Below are positions 31,278 to 41,011 of a stretch of DNA of 64,000 nt, piece after piece. The stretch is from Nostoc sp. UCD121 (GTDB lineage Bacteria; Cyanobacteriota; Cyanobacteriia; Cyanobacteriales; Nostocaceae). The translations under genes and the position numbers were made by a program. The stretch's first letter is position 1; each line of letters begins with the position of its first letter. Location of the stretch: NCBI RefSeq assembly GCF_014222285.1, contig NZ_JACKZS010000007.1, positions 26,588-90,587 on the forward strand, given 5' to 3'. Under the pieces are notes generated by a model. The model was not told where the DNA came from, searched no databases, and was given only the letters and a program-made list of their open reading frames with translations.

Positions 31278-32444
31278 ATGCCCCTGACTGACGCAATACC
31301 TGCTTTACTTGTCTTGGCAGATGGAACTACTTATCGCGGTTGGTCTTTCGGTGCGACGGGAACCGCGATCGGAGAAGTGGTGTTTAACACTGGCATGACC
31401 GGATATCAAGAAGTTCTGACTGACCCTAGTTACTGCGGTCAGATTGTCATTTTTACCTATCCTGAATTAGGCAATACTGGTATCAATCTTGAAGATGAGG
31501 AATCAGACGGACCCCAGGTGCGGGGTGCGATCGCCCGAAATATTTGTCAACGACCAAGTAACTGGCGATCGACACAATCCTTACCAGACTACCTCAAACA
31601 AAATCAAGTACCAGGGATCTACGGCATCGATACCCGCGCTCTCACCCGCAAAATTCGGATGTTTGGAGCCATGAACGGTGGCATTTCCACAACCATTCTC
31701 GATGAGGCGGAATTGCTAGAACAGGTACAGGCGGCTCCCAACATGGCGGGATTGAATCTGGTTCGCGAAGTCACCACATCAACGGCTTATGAATGGTCAG
31801 ATCCCACAATTCCAGCTTGGGAATTCAACTGTGAGGCTGCGGAAAATCTTGGAGAAGCCTTTACCGTTGTTGCCCTTGACTTTGGCGTAAAACGCAACAT
31901 TTTGCGTCGCTTGGTAAGTTACGGTTGTCGGGTAATTGTTGTGCCTGCTGATACGCCACCAGAAGAAATCCTCAATTACAATCCAGATGGTGTGTTTCTT
32001 TCTAATGGGCCGGGCGACCCGGCTGCCGTCACTGGAGGGATTGCAACTGCCAAAGCGCTTTTGTTAAGTCAAAAACCCATCTTTGGTATTTGTATGGGGC
32101 ATCAAATTTTAGGTCATGCGTTAGGGGCAGAAACCTATAAACTAAAATTTGGTCATCGTGGTTTAAATCAGCCTGCGGGTTTACAACAACGGGTAGAAAT
32201 TACCAGCCAAAACCATAGTTTTGCTATTGACCCAGATTCTTTACCTACGGCAGTTGTGGAAATCAGCCATCTGAACTTAAACGATCGCACCATTGCCGGG
32301 GTACGTCACAAATCTCTACCTGTATTCTCTGTACAGTATCACCCAGAAGCCAGCCCTGGTCCACACGATGCCGATTACTTGTTTGAGCAATTTGTTCAAG
32401 CCATGCAAGCAGCACGTGAAGCCGCAACAGCCGAGGTGAAGTAA
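31278..32444 (+). CDS. carA: Carbamoyl-phosphate synthase small subunit
   Basis: Glutaminase subunit that feeds ammonia to CarB for arginine and pyrimidine synthesis. The 388-residue product has the N-terminal small-subunit domain ([34 protein letters not shown]) and a class I amidotransferase domain with nucleophile [14 protein letters not shown] and the His/Glu pair [12 protein letters not shown]. carB is not in the window, as is common in cyanobacteria. Confidence 0.97.
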   Translation: MPLTDAIPALLVLADGTTYRGWSFGATGTAIGEVVFNTGMTGYQEVLTDPSYCGQIVIFTYPELGNTGINLEDEESDGPQVRGAIARNICQRPSNWRSTQSLPDYLKQNQVPGIYGIDTRALTRKIRMFGAMNGGISTTILDEAELLEQVQAAPNMAGLNLVREVTTSTAYEWSDPTIPAWEFNCEAAENLGEAFTVVALDFGVKRNILRRLVSYGCRVIVVPADTPPEEILNYNPDGVFLSNGPGDPAAVTGGIATAKALLLSQKPIFGICMGHQILGHALGAETYKLKFGHRGLNQPAGLQQRVEITSQNHSFAIDPDSLPTAVVEISHLNLNDRTIAGVRHKSLPVFSVQYHPEASPGPHDADYLFEQFVQAMQAAREAATAEVK

Positions 32445-32589
32445 AAATAGGGAATGGGTACTAGCTAGGGATTAAGAAAAAGTTTTTCAACGCCCAATGC
32501 CCAATACCCAATGCCCCAAAAGATTGTAGACAACTTGCTCAAAAACCATCTATACTTGAGCGTTCACTTTAACTCATGAGGAGGGAATT

Positions 32590-32952
32590 ATTGCTGAGCC
32601 ACTGAATCTAACCGTTAGCCTGAGGGGTACTCGTGAAGTCCGGGATAACTGCCAGCTATTCCGCCTCACAGGTTTGTTAGATGCCTTTTCTGAACCCACA
32701 TTTCGCAAAGTGCTTGGCAGCAAGATTGAAGAGGGCCCTAAGCACATTATTTTGGATCTCTCACAAATCGACTTTATTGATAGCTCTGGCTTGGGCGCTC
32801 TGGTGCAGCTAGCCAAGCAGGCTCAAACTGCTGAGGGTACTTTGCAAATTGTCACGAATGCCCGCGTAACTCAAACGGTCAAGCTTGTTCGTCTAGAGAA
32901 GTTTCTCTCCCTGCAAAAATCAGTTGAAGAAGCTCTAGAAAACGTCAAGTAG
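32590..32952 (+). CDS. STAS-domain anti-sigma-factor antagonist, probable AUU start
   Basis: The conserved frame begins well before the first usable ATG/GTG/TTG: IAEPLNLTVSLRGTREVRD, then LFRLTGLLDAFSEP. A strong GAGGAGGG at 32578-32585 lies just upstream of two ATT codons (32587 and 32590), so initiation at AUU is most likely; a TTG at 32674 would cut away the first STAS strand. The ~120 residues have the STAS fold and the phospho-acceptor region LSQIDFIDSSGLGALVQL (SSG). Such proteins regulate sigma factors or kinases by partner switching. A rare start codon would keep its level low or IF3-dependent. Confidence 0.85.
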   Translation: MAEPLNLTVSLRGTREVRDNCQLFRLTGLLDAFSEPTFRKVLGSKIEEGPKHIILDLSQIDFIDSSGLGALVQLAKQAQTAEGTLQIVTNARVTQTVKLVRLEKFLSLQKSVEEALENVK

Positions 32953-33533
32953 TCTTGGTTGCTTGAAACAAGAGACCAATTCAGCTATCCAGATTCAACA
33001 TCGGGTAGCTTAATTTTTAAAACTTCTGGCAGAAAACCTCTCTCCTTGTGGGAGAGGCAAAAAGCCAGTTGCGCTATTATTATATTTAAAGTAGAGCAAC
33101 CAAAAAAATATATATACCAAGTGATTGCTGTGTAATCGCTTACTATAACGTTCGGATTAATAACCAAGTCTGAAAAAGTTGTAAAAAATACAAATTTAGC
33201 AGATTTGTCTATAGATAAACTTGACTTGATACTGTATAGTTAAAAATTGTCACTTACTAAGTAAGCATAGCAATGCTATCTAGTAACGGGGTATATTTGA
33301 TGTTCAGATTTTACCCTATCTTAGACACAGACTACAAGAAGCAGGCGGAATTTGGTTTACAGGCGTTGACATCAGGGTGATTTTAAATGCCAACTCTCAA
33401 TCAAAAAGATGAAATTAAGAAGTAATTTTGATAGTATTGATTATGCTAAGTATACTATCATGGCATACTTCAGAAAAATCAGTCTTTGCGAAGAATGCCT
33501 TCCTAATCTAGCCCGTCAAGGAATGATTTATTT
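32953..33533. other. Intergenic region of 0.58 kb
   Basis: A+T-rich, no convincing gene. A short piece CTCTCCTTGTGGGAGAG forms a hairpin near 33040-33057, and a 26-codon frame starts at 33300 without a ribosome site or recognisable product. The mrnC leader occupies the last part. Confidence 0.5.
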
Positions 33534-34013
33534 GTGAAGTCACAGGAGGAAGAGCTATTAGATGGACAAGATAAAACTCCCAAGCAGAGTTTATCTTGGA
33601 CTGAAGCACTCTTGGCAACCACAGGGCCATTCCAACAGATTTCCCTCTCACAAGTGCAACAAATTTCTCCTACTGCTTTAGCATATTTGGGGGATGCAAT
33701 TTATGAGTTGTATGTTAGAATGTTCTATCTGCTGCCATTGCAGCGGTCAGGAATTTACCATAGTCTGGTAGTGGAGCAGGTAAGAGCAGAAACACAAGCG
33801 CTACATTTGCGATCGCTAACTCCTCATCTGAGGGACACCGAATTAGAAATTGTCCGACGGGGTAGAAACGCCGCGACAGGCCGCCCTAAGCGACTTAATC
33901 CCGAAATTTATCAACAGGCAACTAGTCTAGAAACCCTAATAGGCTATTTATATCTCACCGATTACCAGCGTCTAACCGAACTGTTGCAAATGCTTCATGT
34001 AGAAAAAGGGTGA
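33534..34013 (+). CDS. mrnC: Mini-ribonuclease III
   Basis: A GTG-started 159-residue protein with the RNase III catalytic fold but no dsRNA-binding domain: ALAYLGDAIYELYVRM carries the conserved acidic residues, and TSLETLIGYLYLTD the second pair. The family trims 23S rRNA ends in Gram-positive bacteria and occurs in cyanobacteria. It precedes rlmB by 95 bp, an order known also from Bacillus, which supports a common role in rRNA maturation. Confidence 0.92.
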   Translation: MKSQEEELLDGQDKTPKQSLSWTEALLATTGPFQQISLSQVQQISPTALAYLGDAIYELYVRMFYLLPLQRSGIYHSLVVEQVRAETQALHLRSLTPHLRDTELEIVRRGRNAATGRPKRLNPEIYQQATSLETLIGYLYLTDYQRLTELLQMLHVEKG

Positions 34014-34108
34014 AAACTCAATTTCACAACGATAGGTACAGCAGTAGATTAGGTTCCAGAAATTACGGTAATCGGTATGTTCAACCATAAGCTATATTCA
34101 TAAATCAA

Positions 34109-35197
34109 ATGCAGAATAAACCGAGAAAAATCATCAACACTAACACTTCTACTGGCGAGCCCAATCGTGGTAAACCTATAAAAATTAAGGGTAAGCGTGT
34201 TGTTAATAATCCCACTCGCAACCCCCGGAAAATAGATAGTAACCCTATCTCTGTTGCTAATCCCACTCGCAATCCCCGGAAAATAGATAGCAACCCCATT
34301 TCTGTTGCTCCCATTCGCAATCCCCGGAAAATAGATAGCAACCCCATTTCTGGCAATTCCCGACAACGAAATAGCAGCTTCTCTCAGCCGCCTGTATCTA
34401 CACAACCAATAGAAGAAGATAACGATCTCATCTACGGTCGTCATCCAGTATTGAGCGCATTGCAAAAACAGCGCAATCTTAACCGCATCTGGATTACGAC
34501 CCGTCTGCGCTACGATCCCAGCTTTCACCATTTTCTGCTGCAAGCTAAGGAAAATGGCACCGTTATTGATGAGGTTGAACCCAAGCGCTTAGACTATCTC
34601 ACCAATGGGGCGAATCATCAAGGTGTGGCAGCACAAACTGCTCCCTATGGCTATATCGAATTAGCCGATCTCATTGAACAGTCTAAATCTGTAACCGATC
34701 CCGTTATTGTCGTGGCTGACGGAATTACTGATCCCCACAACTTAGGAGCAATTATTCGCACCGCCGAAGCAATAGGCGCTCAAGGATTGGTAATTCCCCA
34801 AAGACGGGCATCTGGGATCACTTCCACTGTCATGAAAGTAGCAGCAGGCGCTTTAGAAAACTTTGCTGTATCTAGAGTTGTTAACCTTAGCCGCGCCTTA
34901 GAAGAATTAAAAGAAGCTGGCTTTTGGATTTATGGTACTGCTGCAAGTGGAAGCGAACCCGTGCATACTGTTAATTTTAAAGGCCCAATCGTTTTGGTAA
35001 TCGGTTCAGAAGGCGAAGGTCTGGGTATGTTGACTCAACGTTCCTGTGATTTCTTGGTATCGATTCCTCTGCAAGGTAAGACTCCTAGCCTGAATGCCTC
35101 TGTCGCAGCAGGGATGGCGCTTTATGAAATTTATCGTCAGCGATCGCAAAATACGCTGTACTTAGATAAGTTACAAAAAATTTCTTTGAAAAAATAA
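34109..35197 (+). CDS. rlmB: TrmH/RlmB-type 23S rRNA 2'-O-ribose methyltransferase with repeat-expanded N-terminus
   Basis: The C-terminal ~250 residues are a SPOUT methyltransferase: substrate-binding domain ([12 protein letters not shown]), then [19 protein letters not shown] (motif 1), [10 protein letters not shown] (motif 2) and [21 protein letters not shown] (motif 3, here quoted only in part: [14 protein letters not shown]). RlmB modifies G2251 in the P-loop of 23S rRNA. The first ~90 residues are basic and disordered, with three copies of [12 protein letters not shown] encoded by near-identical DNA at about 34207-34353. The opposite strand of these copies is also open, which is a by-product. 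Confidence 0.92.
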   Translation: MQNKPRKIINTNTSTGEPNRGKPIKIKGKRVVNNPTRNPRKIDSNPISVANPTRNPRKIDSNPISVAPIRNPRKIDSNPISGNSRQRNSSFSQPPVSTQPIEEDNDLIYGRHPVLSALQKQRNLNRIWITTRLRYDPSFHHFLLQAKENGTVIDEVEPKRLDYLTNGANHQGVAAQTAPYGYIELADLIEQSKSVTDPVIVVADGITDPHNLGAIIRTAEAIGAQGLVIPQRRASGITSTVMKVAAGALENFAVSRVVNLSRALEELKEAGFWIYGTAASGSEPVHTVNFKGPIVLVIGSEGEGLGMLTQRSCDFLVSIPLQGKTPSLNASVAAGMALYEIYRQRSQNTLYLDKLQKISLKK

Positions 35198-35283
35198 CAG
35201 TAACAGAGTATAAAGAAATGTAAAAGATAATAAAGCACCATATCGTTTAACACCCTGTAGACGTTTATAAATCGGCGAAAAAC

Positions 35284-35586
35284 ATGAAAACCCTTTGGCA
35301 TAACCTCAAGGAAGTGTTGATTAACACATTCGAATCCATCGGCCTAGCTTGGTGGGTAGAGATTGTGACGCAAAATCCCCGGTGTACTTACTACTTTGGG
35401 CCATTTCTGACTTCTTCTGATGCAAAATTTTCAAGCATTGGATACATAGAAGATTTAGAAGTCGAAGGAGCTACGGGAATTACTATGCGTGTCAAACGTT
35501 GCAAACCTAATACCTTAACAATTGCTGAAGACTTGGGGGAAAGATTTGACCGCAAAGTACAGCCTGCCTTTGGCGGTCAGATTTAA
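35284..35586 (+). CDS. DUF1816 protein
   Basis: The 100-residue product matches a small cyanobacterial family: an N-terminal helix (LKEVLINTFESIGLAWWVEI), TYYFGPFLTSSDA, and a C-terminal strand-rich part (ITMRVKRCKPNTLTI). Members are soluble, often near phycobilisome or regulatory genes; function is unknown. It follows rlmB by 86 bp on the same strand. Confidence 0.85.
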   Translation: MKTLWHNLKEVLINTFESIGLAWWVEIVTQNPRCTYYFGPFLTSSDAKFSSIGYIEDLEVEGATGITMRVKRCKPNTLTIAEDLGERFDRKVQPAFGGQI

Positions 35587-35604
35587 GTTAGGCGAAAATC
35601 AAGA

Positions 35605-35642
35605 TAATTCGTAATTCGTAATTCGTAATTCGTAATTCGTAA
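35605..35642. repeat. Heptamer STRR repeat (TAATTCG)
   Basis: Five tandem TAATTCG copies, a short tandem repeat typical of heterocystous cyanobacteria. Further copies are at 5241-5272, 6163-6222 and 10952-11012 in the RNA array and just after this site, often beside a CTACGAGACGCTAACG-type piece. Confidence 0.85.
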
Positions 35643-35720
35643 TGGGCTTCTCTACGAGACGCTAACGTAATTTCGAGTTCTAATTGCGAATTATGTGATT
35701 CTGAGGTAAAAACTCTGGGA

Positions 35721-36569
35721 CTATTGAATACCAATTACCTGCGGATGTTCTTCCAGCCAATGGTCAATGTCATTCAGCACCTGCTGGGGGACTTCCCACG
35801 GGAAAAGATGGGCGGTGTTTGAATAGCACTTCCACTGAGAATTTTGGAGGTGTTGAGCAGTTTGTAAACTGGAATCAGATGTGATGTGGCGGTCTTGAGC
35901 GCCAGCAAGTACCAAACTAGGACATTGGATTTGTGGCAAATCTGGAACCCGATTGTATCCCGATTGAATTGCACTATAGAGGGCGCGAGTAGCAGCAGAA
36001 GAGGTTTGCAGATAAGCTGGTACTGCTTCTTTGGCGATATAGTTGTAAGTTGTGGATGTATGTTGTTGGACTAAGTAGCGGAAAAGCGATCGCTTGCCAA
36101 AAGTTTCAATATTCCATCGCCAACTCGGTTTTATATAGTTTAATAAGCCAGCAACGCCAGTATATAAATTATCCTGCCAACTTATCGGAGGATGACTACC
36201 AAGGGGTTTTGCGGCTGTCGCCACCAAAATCAGCCCAGTAACGCGCTCTGGTAAACGCAATGCCAGTTCCATTGCCAGAATGCCCCCAAGTGACCATCCC
36301 AATACTAGGCATTTTTCAATATTTAAGCGATCTAGTAGCGCTTCTAAGTCAGTTAAATGGTCAGTCATATCAAAATTGCCATTCCAGCGACTTTTGCCAT
36401 ATCCGCGTAAATCAGGGGCAATAGTCTGATAGCGTTTTGATAAATGATTGGTGAACACAGAAAGACTACGACCACTACCAGGATGACCATGTAAGCCCAA
36501 TATGGGGAATCCTTGACCTTGGATGTAAACATTGAGACGTGCAGCAGGGGTAGGATGGCGATCGCTCAT
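35721..36569 (-). CDS. Alpha/beta-hydrolase
   Basis: The 282-residue product has the fold's landmarks: GHPGSGRSL oxyanion-loop region, APDLRGYGKS, nucleophile elbow GWSLGG (Ser ~93), a late Asp (GAQDRHI) and His (NTAHLFPWE). It has no signal peptide. The substrate is not identifiable. Its ATG overlaps the stop of a 32-codon frame (36569-36667) as TAATG, suggesting translational coupling. Confidence 0.9.
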   Translation of the reverse strand: MSDRHPTPAARLNVYIQGQGFPILGLHGHPGSGRSLSVFTNHLSKRYQTIAPDLRGYGKSRWNGNFDMTDHLTDLEALLDRLNIEKCLVLGWSLGGILAMELALRLPERVTGLILVATAAKPLGSHPPISWQDNLYTGVAGLLNYIKPSWRWNIETFGKRSLFRYLVQQHTSTTYNYIAKEAVPAYLQTSSAATRALYSAIQSGYNRVPDLPQIQCPSLVLAGAQDRHITSDSSLQTAQHLQNSQWKCYSNTAHLFPWEVPQQVLNDIDHWLEEHPQVIGIQ

Positions 36570-36667
36570 TACTTGCCATTCTCCCGTCTAGTTAACACAG
36601 CGATCACTTCAGTCCTTTGTGCTGTCCGCTCTATAATCGCCTCAATCTGTCCTAACCTTTCTTGCAT
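36569..36667 (-). CDS. Very small coupled ORF upstream of the hydrolase
   Basis: ATG at 36667 encodes 32 residues (MQERLGQIEAIIERTAQRTE and a short basic end), an amphipathic helix with heptad-like spacing. Its stop overlaps the start of the next gene (TAATG). Similar short QERL-IEAI peptides occur before or within other Nostoc genes. It is either a real leader peptide for coupling or a fragment of a coiled-coil protein. Confidence 0.45.
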   Translation of the reverse strand: MQERLGQIEAIIERTAQRTEVIAVLTRRENGK

Positions 36668-36723
36668 AGTAGTTCGTTATATTATTCTTCTTGACAGATG
36701 ATAAATGACCAATAACTAAGATA

Positions 36724-37608
36724 TTAAGAAATTGGTTCAAAAACCATTTGAGGGATCAACACTTCATCTTGTAATTGCCCAATACCTAAAAAACGAGTTT
36801 CTTCATCATAAACTCGCACTATTGTAGGAACATCAAAACTTAGAGAAATTCGCTGACCTTGACACCACTTTTGAGCAGATGTTGCTGCTAAAGTAACAGA
36901 TGACAGATGTTGTAAGGCTGCATCTGGACAAACGGGTTGAAATATTCCGGCTTGTAGTTGTGCTTCTAAATCAGTCAAGGTGAAACTATCGGTTAAATTG
37001 AAACCACTACTTTCGGTACGGATTAAAGCCGCAAGAGTACCACCAGTTTCTAAGTTTGCACCCAAGTCACGAGCGATCGCTCTAATATATGTACCAGAAC
37101 CGCAAGCGATCGCCACATCCAATTCCGGGAAATCTCCTTCTCTCCAGTCCAAAATATCTATCCGAAAAACTTCCACTGTTCGCACTGGAACTTCTACCGT
37201 TTTGCCTTGGCGTGCTAAATCGTAGAGACGTTTACCATCCACTTGGATTGCACTGTAAATAGGTGGTATTTGCTCAATTTTGCCTTTAAATTGTGCTAAT
37301 GCAGTTTTTACCTCTGCCAAACTCAATCCAGCGCAAGGTTGAGAAGTGATGATTTCACCTTGCAAATCATCGGTTGTGGTACGCACACCCAGGCGAATAG
37401 TGGCTTTGTAAGCTTTGTTCTCTGGCAGATATTGCAATAATCTTGTGGCTTTACCAAGGGCAATTGGTAAAACCCCTGTGGCGGCTGGATCTAAGGTTCC
37501 CGCATGTCCGACACGTTTGAGGCGCAACAATTTTCGCACCCGCGCTACACAGTCGTGGGAAGTCCAGTCAAATGGTTTGTTTAAGTTGAGAAAACCTTGA
37601 GATAACAC
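36724..37608 (-). CDS. truB: tRNA pseudouridine-55 synthase
   Basis: Makes pseudouridine at position 55 in the T loop of tRNA. The 294-residue product has the catalytic [13 protein letters not shown] (Asp in LDP), the start [15 protein letters not shown], and the later [18 protein letters not shown] and [17 protein letters not shown]-terminal PUA-like part is short. The RNA-array elements at 6-11 kb keep T loops that TruB-type enzymes recognise, though nothing links the two loci besides this. Confidence 0.96.
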   Translation of the reverse strand: MLSQGFLNLNKPFDWTSHDCVARVRKLLRLKRVGHAGTLDPAATGVLPIALGKATRLLQYLPENKAYKATIRLGVRTTTDDLQGEIITSQPCAGLSLAEVKTALAQFKGKIEQIPPIYSAIQVDGKRLYDLARQGKTVEVPVRTVEVFRIDILDWREGDFPELDVAIACGSGTYIRAIARDLGANLETGGTLAALIRTESSGFNLTDSFTLTDLEAQLQAGIFQPVCPDAALQHLSSVTLAATSAQKWCQGQRISLSFDVPTIVRVYDEETRFLGIGQLQDEVLIPQMVFEPIS

Positions 37609-37878
37609 AAAATCAATACTTACAGCTTCTAAACTCTATTAAATACTTATTTAAGGCTCAAAGCATTAATATTTGGTAACTAAAGCTTAATCCAGCATTA
37701 ATTTATACACATTAACCACCTTCAATATCTCCTGTAAGCACTTTACCGAATAATACACACAAAATTCAGATAACGCCGAGTATGTACAGTAAATACCACA
37801 TTGTCACTTCTAAGTGACAACACATAAAATACTTTTACCAAAATAATCATCGATAGGGTTTTATAAACAATAAATTAA

Positions 37879-38379
37879 ATGAAAAAAGCAATTCTCACTA
37901 CTACTATGTTAATTCTTTCTTCAATGCTGATTGCAAGTTGCGGTGATGACAATAGTACTTCTCAAGAAAATAAAGTTAATCAAGCAAATACTGCAACAAC
38001 TACTCTAGCTAATTCTGCAAAGAAAGGAAAGCTAAATGATATCGAATTTGGTAAAAAAGCTAGTAATCCAACATCAAATGAAAAAACACTTATTAAAAAT
38101 AATAAAACTAATGAAATTCCTCACAATAAAACGATATTGGGTACTATCAAAGATATGCAGAATGTAGACTTAAAATGCTATGTTACTGTTGTTGATGAAA
38201 AAGGTAAATTATATGAAGGTATCGGGGCAACATTTGAGGTTTGCGAACCAGATAAATACGTCAATAAAAAAGTAAAGATGTCTTATGGGCTAGAAAATGT
38301 CAGTGATTGCCAAAGTTCTGAGCCTTGCGGTAAAACAATCGAAGAATGGCTAATTACCAACATAGAAATTCAAGAGTAA
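37879..38379 (+). CDS. Lipoprotein of unknown function
   Basis: The 166-residue product starts with a lipoprotein signal peptide (MLILSSMLIASC, Cys ~21). An Asn/Thr/Lys-rich linker follows, then ~80 residues with KDMQNVDLKCYVTVVDEKG and four further Cys that could form two disulfides. No known domain is recognised. The gene is A+T-rich and stands alone between truB and the kinase gene. Confidence 0.75.
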   Translation: MKKAILTTTMLILSSMLIASCGDDNSTSQENKVNQANTATTTLANSAKKGKLNDIEFGKKASNPTSNEKTLIKNNKTNEIPHNKTILGTIKDMQNVDLKCYVTVVDEKGKLYEGIGATFEVCEPDKYVNKKVKMSYGLENVSDCQSSEPCGKTIEEWLITNIEIQE

Positions 38380-38449
38380 GAATCACAATATTTCTTTTTA
38401 ATATTGTAAGTAATACAGATAAGCTATAAGTACTATATACTTCTACAAA

Positions 38450-40204
38450 TCAAGTTGATGATGGGTAAAGTTGCTCGATTGGGAATACCTTTGGTAAGCT
38501 GACTGTAACTTTAGTTCCTTGCCCTACTTCACTAAATAAGGTGATATCGCCACCATGTAATTCTACACAACCTTTAGCGATCGCCAATCCTAAACCAGTA
38601 CCAGGAATTGTATCAACGTTACTTCCGCGACAGAAGGATTGAAACAAATTTTCTTGATCTTTAATCGGAATACCAATTCCATGATCTTGGATGTAAAAGA
38701 TCACCTCTGATTCTTTACCGATCAGGTGAAACTCTACAGTTCCTCCATCTGGAGAATACTTAATTGCATTAGACATTAAGTTAATAAAAATTTGCTGCAA
38801 CAGTCCCCGATCGCCCCAAAAGCCTTGGGTATGCCCAGTAATTTGAAAAATTAATTCGTGACGATCGCCTGTTGTTTCTCGCTCTTGTTCTATAAGATCG
38901 GAAAAAAATTGCAGCAAATCTAGTGGAATTGGTTTAAATTTGGGTTTTTCTAGTTCAAATTGGTTAACCAAAAGCATATTATCCACAAGTTTGGACATAT
39001 ACCTTGTTTTCTGTTCAATAATTCCTAAAAATCTTTTTTGTTTAGACTCATCTAATTGCTGGCTATGTTTTGCTAAAGTTGATGCAGCAGCCAGAATTGA
39101 AGTTAACGGCGTTCGATACTCATGAGAAACTGTTGCAATAATTTGAGATTTAAATACATTGAGTTGCTTTTCTTTAGCAAGGGCTGCTTGAGTTTGGGCT
39201 AGCAATTCAGCTTGTTGGATAGCGATCGCTAATTGTACCGAAACTTCATTGAGCATTTGGGCATCATCAGTTTGCCAATGTCGTTCTCCAGAATTTTGGT
39301 GAGCAATCAACAAACCCCAAAGCTTGGGAGTTGGGTTGCCATTGTTACTCAAATTAATGGGAACTACTAGACTGGCATTAGTATTAAATTCCTCTTTCAG
39401 GCTGACACAATTACACAACCCAAGCTCATAAATATAAGGGATTGGGGATTGGGGATTGGGCACAAGAGGCAGAGGGGCAGGGTGCAGGGTGCAAGGGGGA
39501 GAATGAGTAATTAATTTACCTCTTTCCTTCCTCTGCTCCCTGCTCCCGGTTCCCTGCTCCCCTGCTTCTTCCCCAGCCGCGACGCGATCGCACAATGCGA
39601 CAGTGCGGAATGACTCAACTGATGAGGCAACTATTTTACCGTCAGTATCTGGGGCGAACTGATACACCATCACGCGATCGCAATTTAGAAGTTGCTGTAC
39701 TTCTGCGACAGCTGTATTCAAAATTTGCTCTAGGTTAAGAGACTGGCGAATTCGTAAAGCAGTTGTAGCAATTAAGCGCTGTCTTTCCTGAGTTTTGTTA
39801 AGTTGGGCTTGCAAGCATGATTGCTTAATAGCGTTTCGGACTGCTAATTGCAGTATGTCCTGTGTCAGATTATGCTTAACCAAATAATCCAGCGCACCCC
39901 GTTTCATTACTTGCACAGCTACCTCTTCATCACCCCGCCCTGTCAACATAATCACAGGTACAGAAGTCTTAAATATCTCCTGCTGCATCTGATCGAACAG
40001 TTCTATCCCACTCATATCAGGTAGGCAAAAATCCAGCAGAATGGCATCGCATCGGATTTTTTGGCACAAAGCAAGTCCTTCTTCAGCACAGTCTGCCTCA
40101 AATATCTGGTAGGACTGCTGCGGATCTTTCAACAGATATCGGCGATAGATTTTCCGATCTGCTGCACAATCATCAATGATGAGTAGCGTCCTTATGTCCA
40201 ACAT
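38450..40204 (-). CDS. Response-regulator/GAF/histidine-kinase protein
   Basis: The ATG at 40204 gives 584 residues. Order: receiver (~1-125; IDDC, LLDFCLPD with the Asp, K at LVKHNL), GAF (~150-340), HisKA (VSHEYRTPLTS, His ~360) and HATPase ([26 protein letters not shown]). The GAF is interrupted by about 45 residues rich in Gly, Pro and Ser (GEQGTGSREQRKERG and LPLVPNPQSPIP) encoded by G/C-rich intergenic-type repeats in frame (about 39435-39570). With the response regulator and phytochrome next to it on the same strand it forms a light-signalling group. Confidence 0.93.
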   Translation of the reverse strand: MLDIRTLLIIDDCAADRKIYRRYLLKDPQQSYQIFEADCAEEGLALCQKIRCDAILLDFCLPDMSGIELFDQMQQEIFKTSVPVIMLTGRGDEEVAVQVMKRGALDYLVKHNLTQDILQLAVRNAIKQSCLQAQLNKTQERQRLIATTALRIRQSLNLEQILNTAVAEVQQLLNCDRVMVYQFAPDTDGKIVASSVESFRTVALCDRVAAGEEAGEQGTGSREQRKERGKLITHSPPCTLHPAPLPLVPNPQSPIPYIYELGLCNCVSLKEEFNTNASLVVPINLSNNGNPTPKLWGLLIAHQNSGERHWQTDDAQMLNEVSVQLAIAIQQAELLAQTQAALAKEKQLNVFKSQIIATVSHEYRTPLTSILAAASTLAKHSQQLDESKQKRFLGIIEQKTRYMSKLVDNMLLVNQFELEKPKFKPIPLDLLQFFSDLIEQERETTGDRHELIFQITGHTQGFWGDRGLLQQIFINLMSNAIKYSPDGGTVEFHLIGKESEVIFYIQDHGIGIPIKDQENLFQSFCRGSNVDTIPGTGLGLAIAKGCVELHGGDITLFSEVGQGTKVTVSLPKVFPIEQLYPSST

Positions 40205-40482
40205 ATACAAGTATGAGGATCGGGAATGTAGATCCCTTTTATCCAGATTGGTTTTTATTGCATAATTCTAAAAATAATATAAAATAAGTATAAATAAAAT
40301 CTAAATTCTTTAGTAATCCTAAAGAAACAGCAAAATACTCAAAAACAGAAAAATGGGGAAAAGGAATCTAGCAGAGACAAACAGACACAGTGACTCAAAG
40401 AAGAAAATGTCTCTGTGCCCTCTGAAACGTCTCCTTTATTATCCTTTTTTCCCTACTGCCTCATCAACAGGCAATAAACAAC

Positions 40483-40959
40483 TTAATCCTCCAAGACTGG
40501 CGGCATATTGGCTTCAAGCCAGTAATCCACAAATGCCTGGATCGTCTTTTTTAGTTCCTGAGCATCCATCGGCTTTACCAGATATCCATTTGCGCCCTTT
40601 TGGTAGCACAACTCAATATCCTTGGGGTTAGATGATGTGGTAAAAACAACGATGGGGATTTCCTTGAAACTCTTGTCTTGCTTGAGCCGATCTAAAATGT
40701 CACGGCCATCAATACCTGGCAAATTCAGATCGAGCAAGATCACAGAGGGTCGTAATGCTACTTTAGAGTTGGGTAAGTTTTCGCCTTTGCTATGGGCATC
40801 GCTCCCCTGTTGATACAGGAACTCTAAAACCTCATCCCCATTAGTACAACGATGTATGGGGTTCTGGACGGACATGAGCCGCATCAGACGTTGTAGCATC
40901 CGAAAATCTTCATTGCTGTCCTCAACAACAAGCAGAGGTTCATGAAGTTTTTTTGTCAT
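40483..40959 (-). CDS. Rcp1-like single-domain response regulator
   Basis: The 158-residue product is a stand-alone receiver: LLVVEDSNEDFRML, phospho-acceptor in SVILLDLNLPGIDGRD, VVFTTSSNPKD and the Lys in YLVKPMD. Rcp1-type regulators with the ED-N-ED start are the partners of cyanobacterial phytochromes. The gene is 53 bp downstream of the phytochrome gene on the same strand, so it is likely its phosphoryl acceptor. It has no DNA-binding domain. Confidence 0.93.
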   Translation of the reverse strand: MTKKLHEPLLVVEDSNEDFRMLQRLMRLMSVQNPIHRCTNGDEVLEFLYQQGSDAHSKGENLPNSKVALRPSVILLDLNLPGIDGRDILDRLKQDKSFKEIPIVVFTTSSNPKDIELCYQKGANGYLVKPMDAQELKKTIQAFVDYWLEANMPPVLED

Positions 40960-41011
40960 TCGTGGTCTTAAAAGAGCTTAACAAAAATACATATTTGGTT
41001 ATTATCTTAAA

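Noticed and set aside
33300..33380. 26-codon ORF before mrnC
   Set aside because: No ribosome site and no recognisable family; too short to support alone.
34049..34543. Minus-strand ORF with a [10 protein letters not shown] repeat
   Set aside because: It is the antisense of the repeat-coded RlmB N-terminus and has no independent support.
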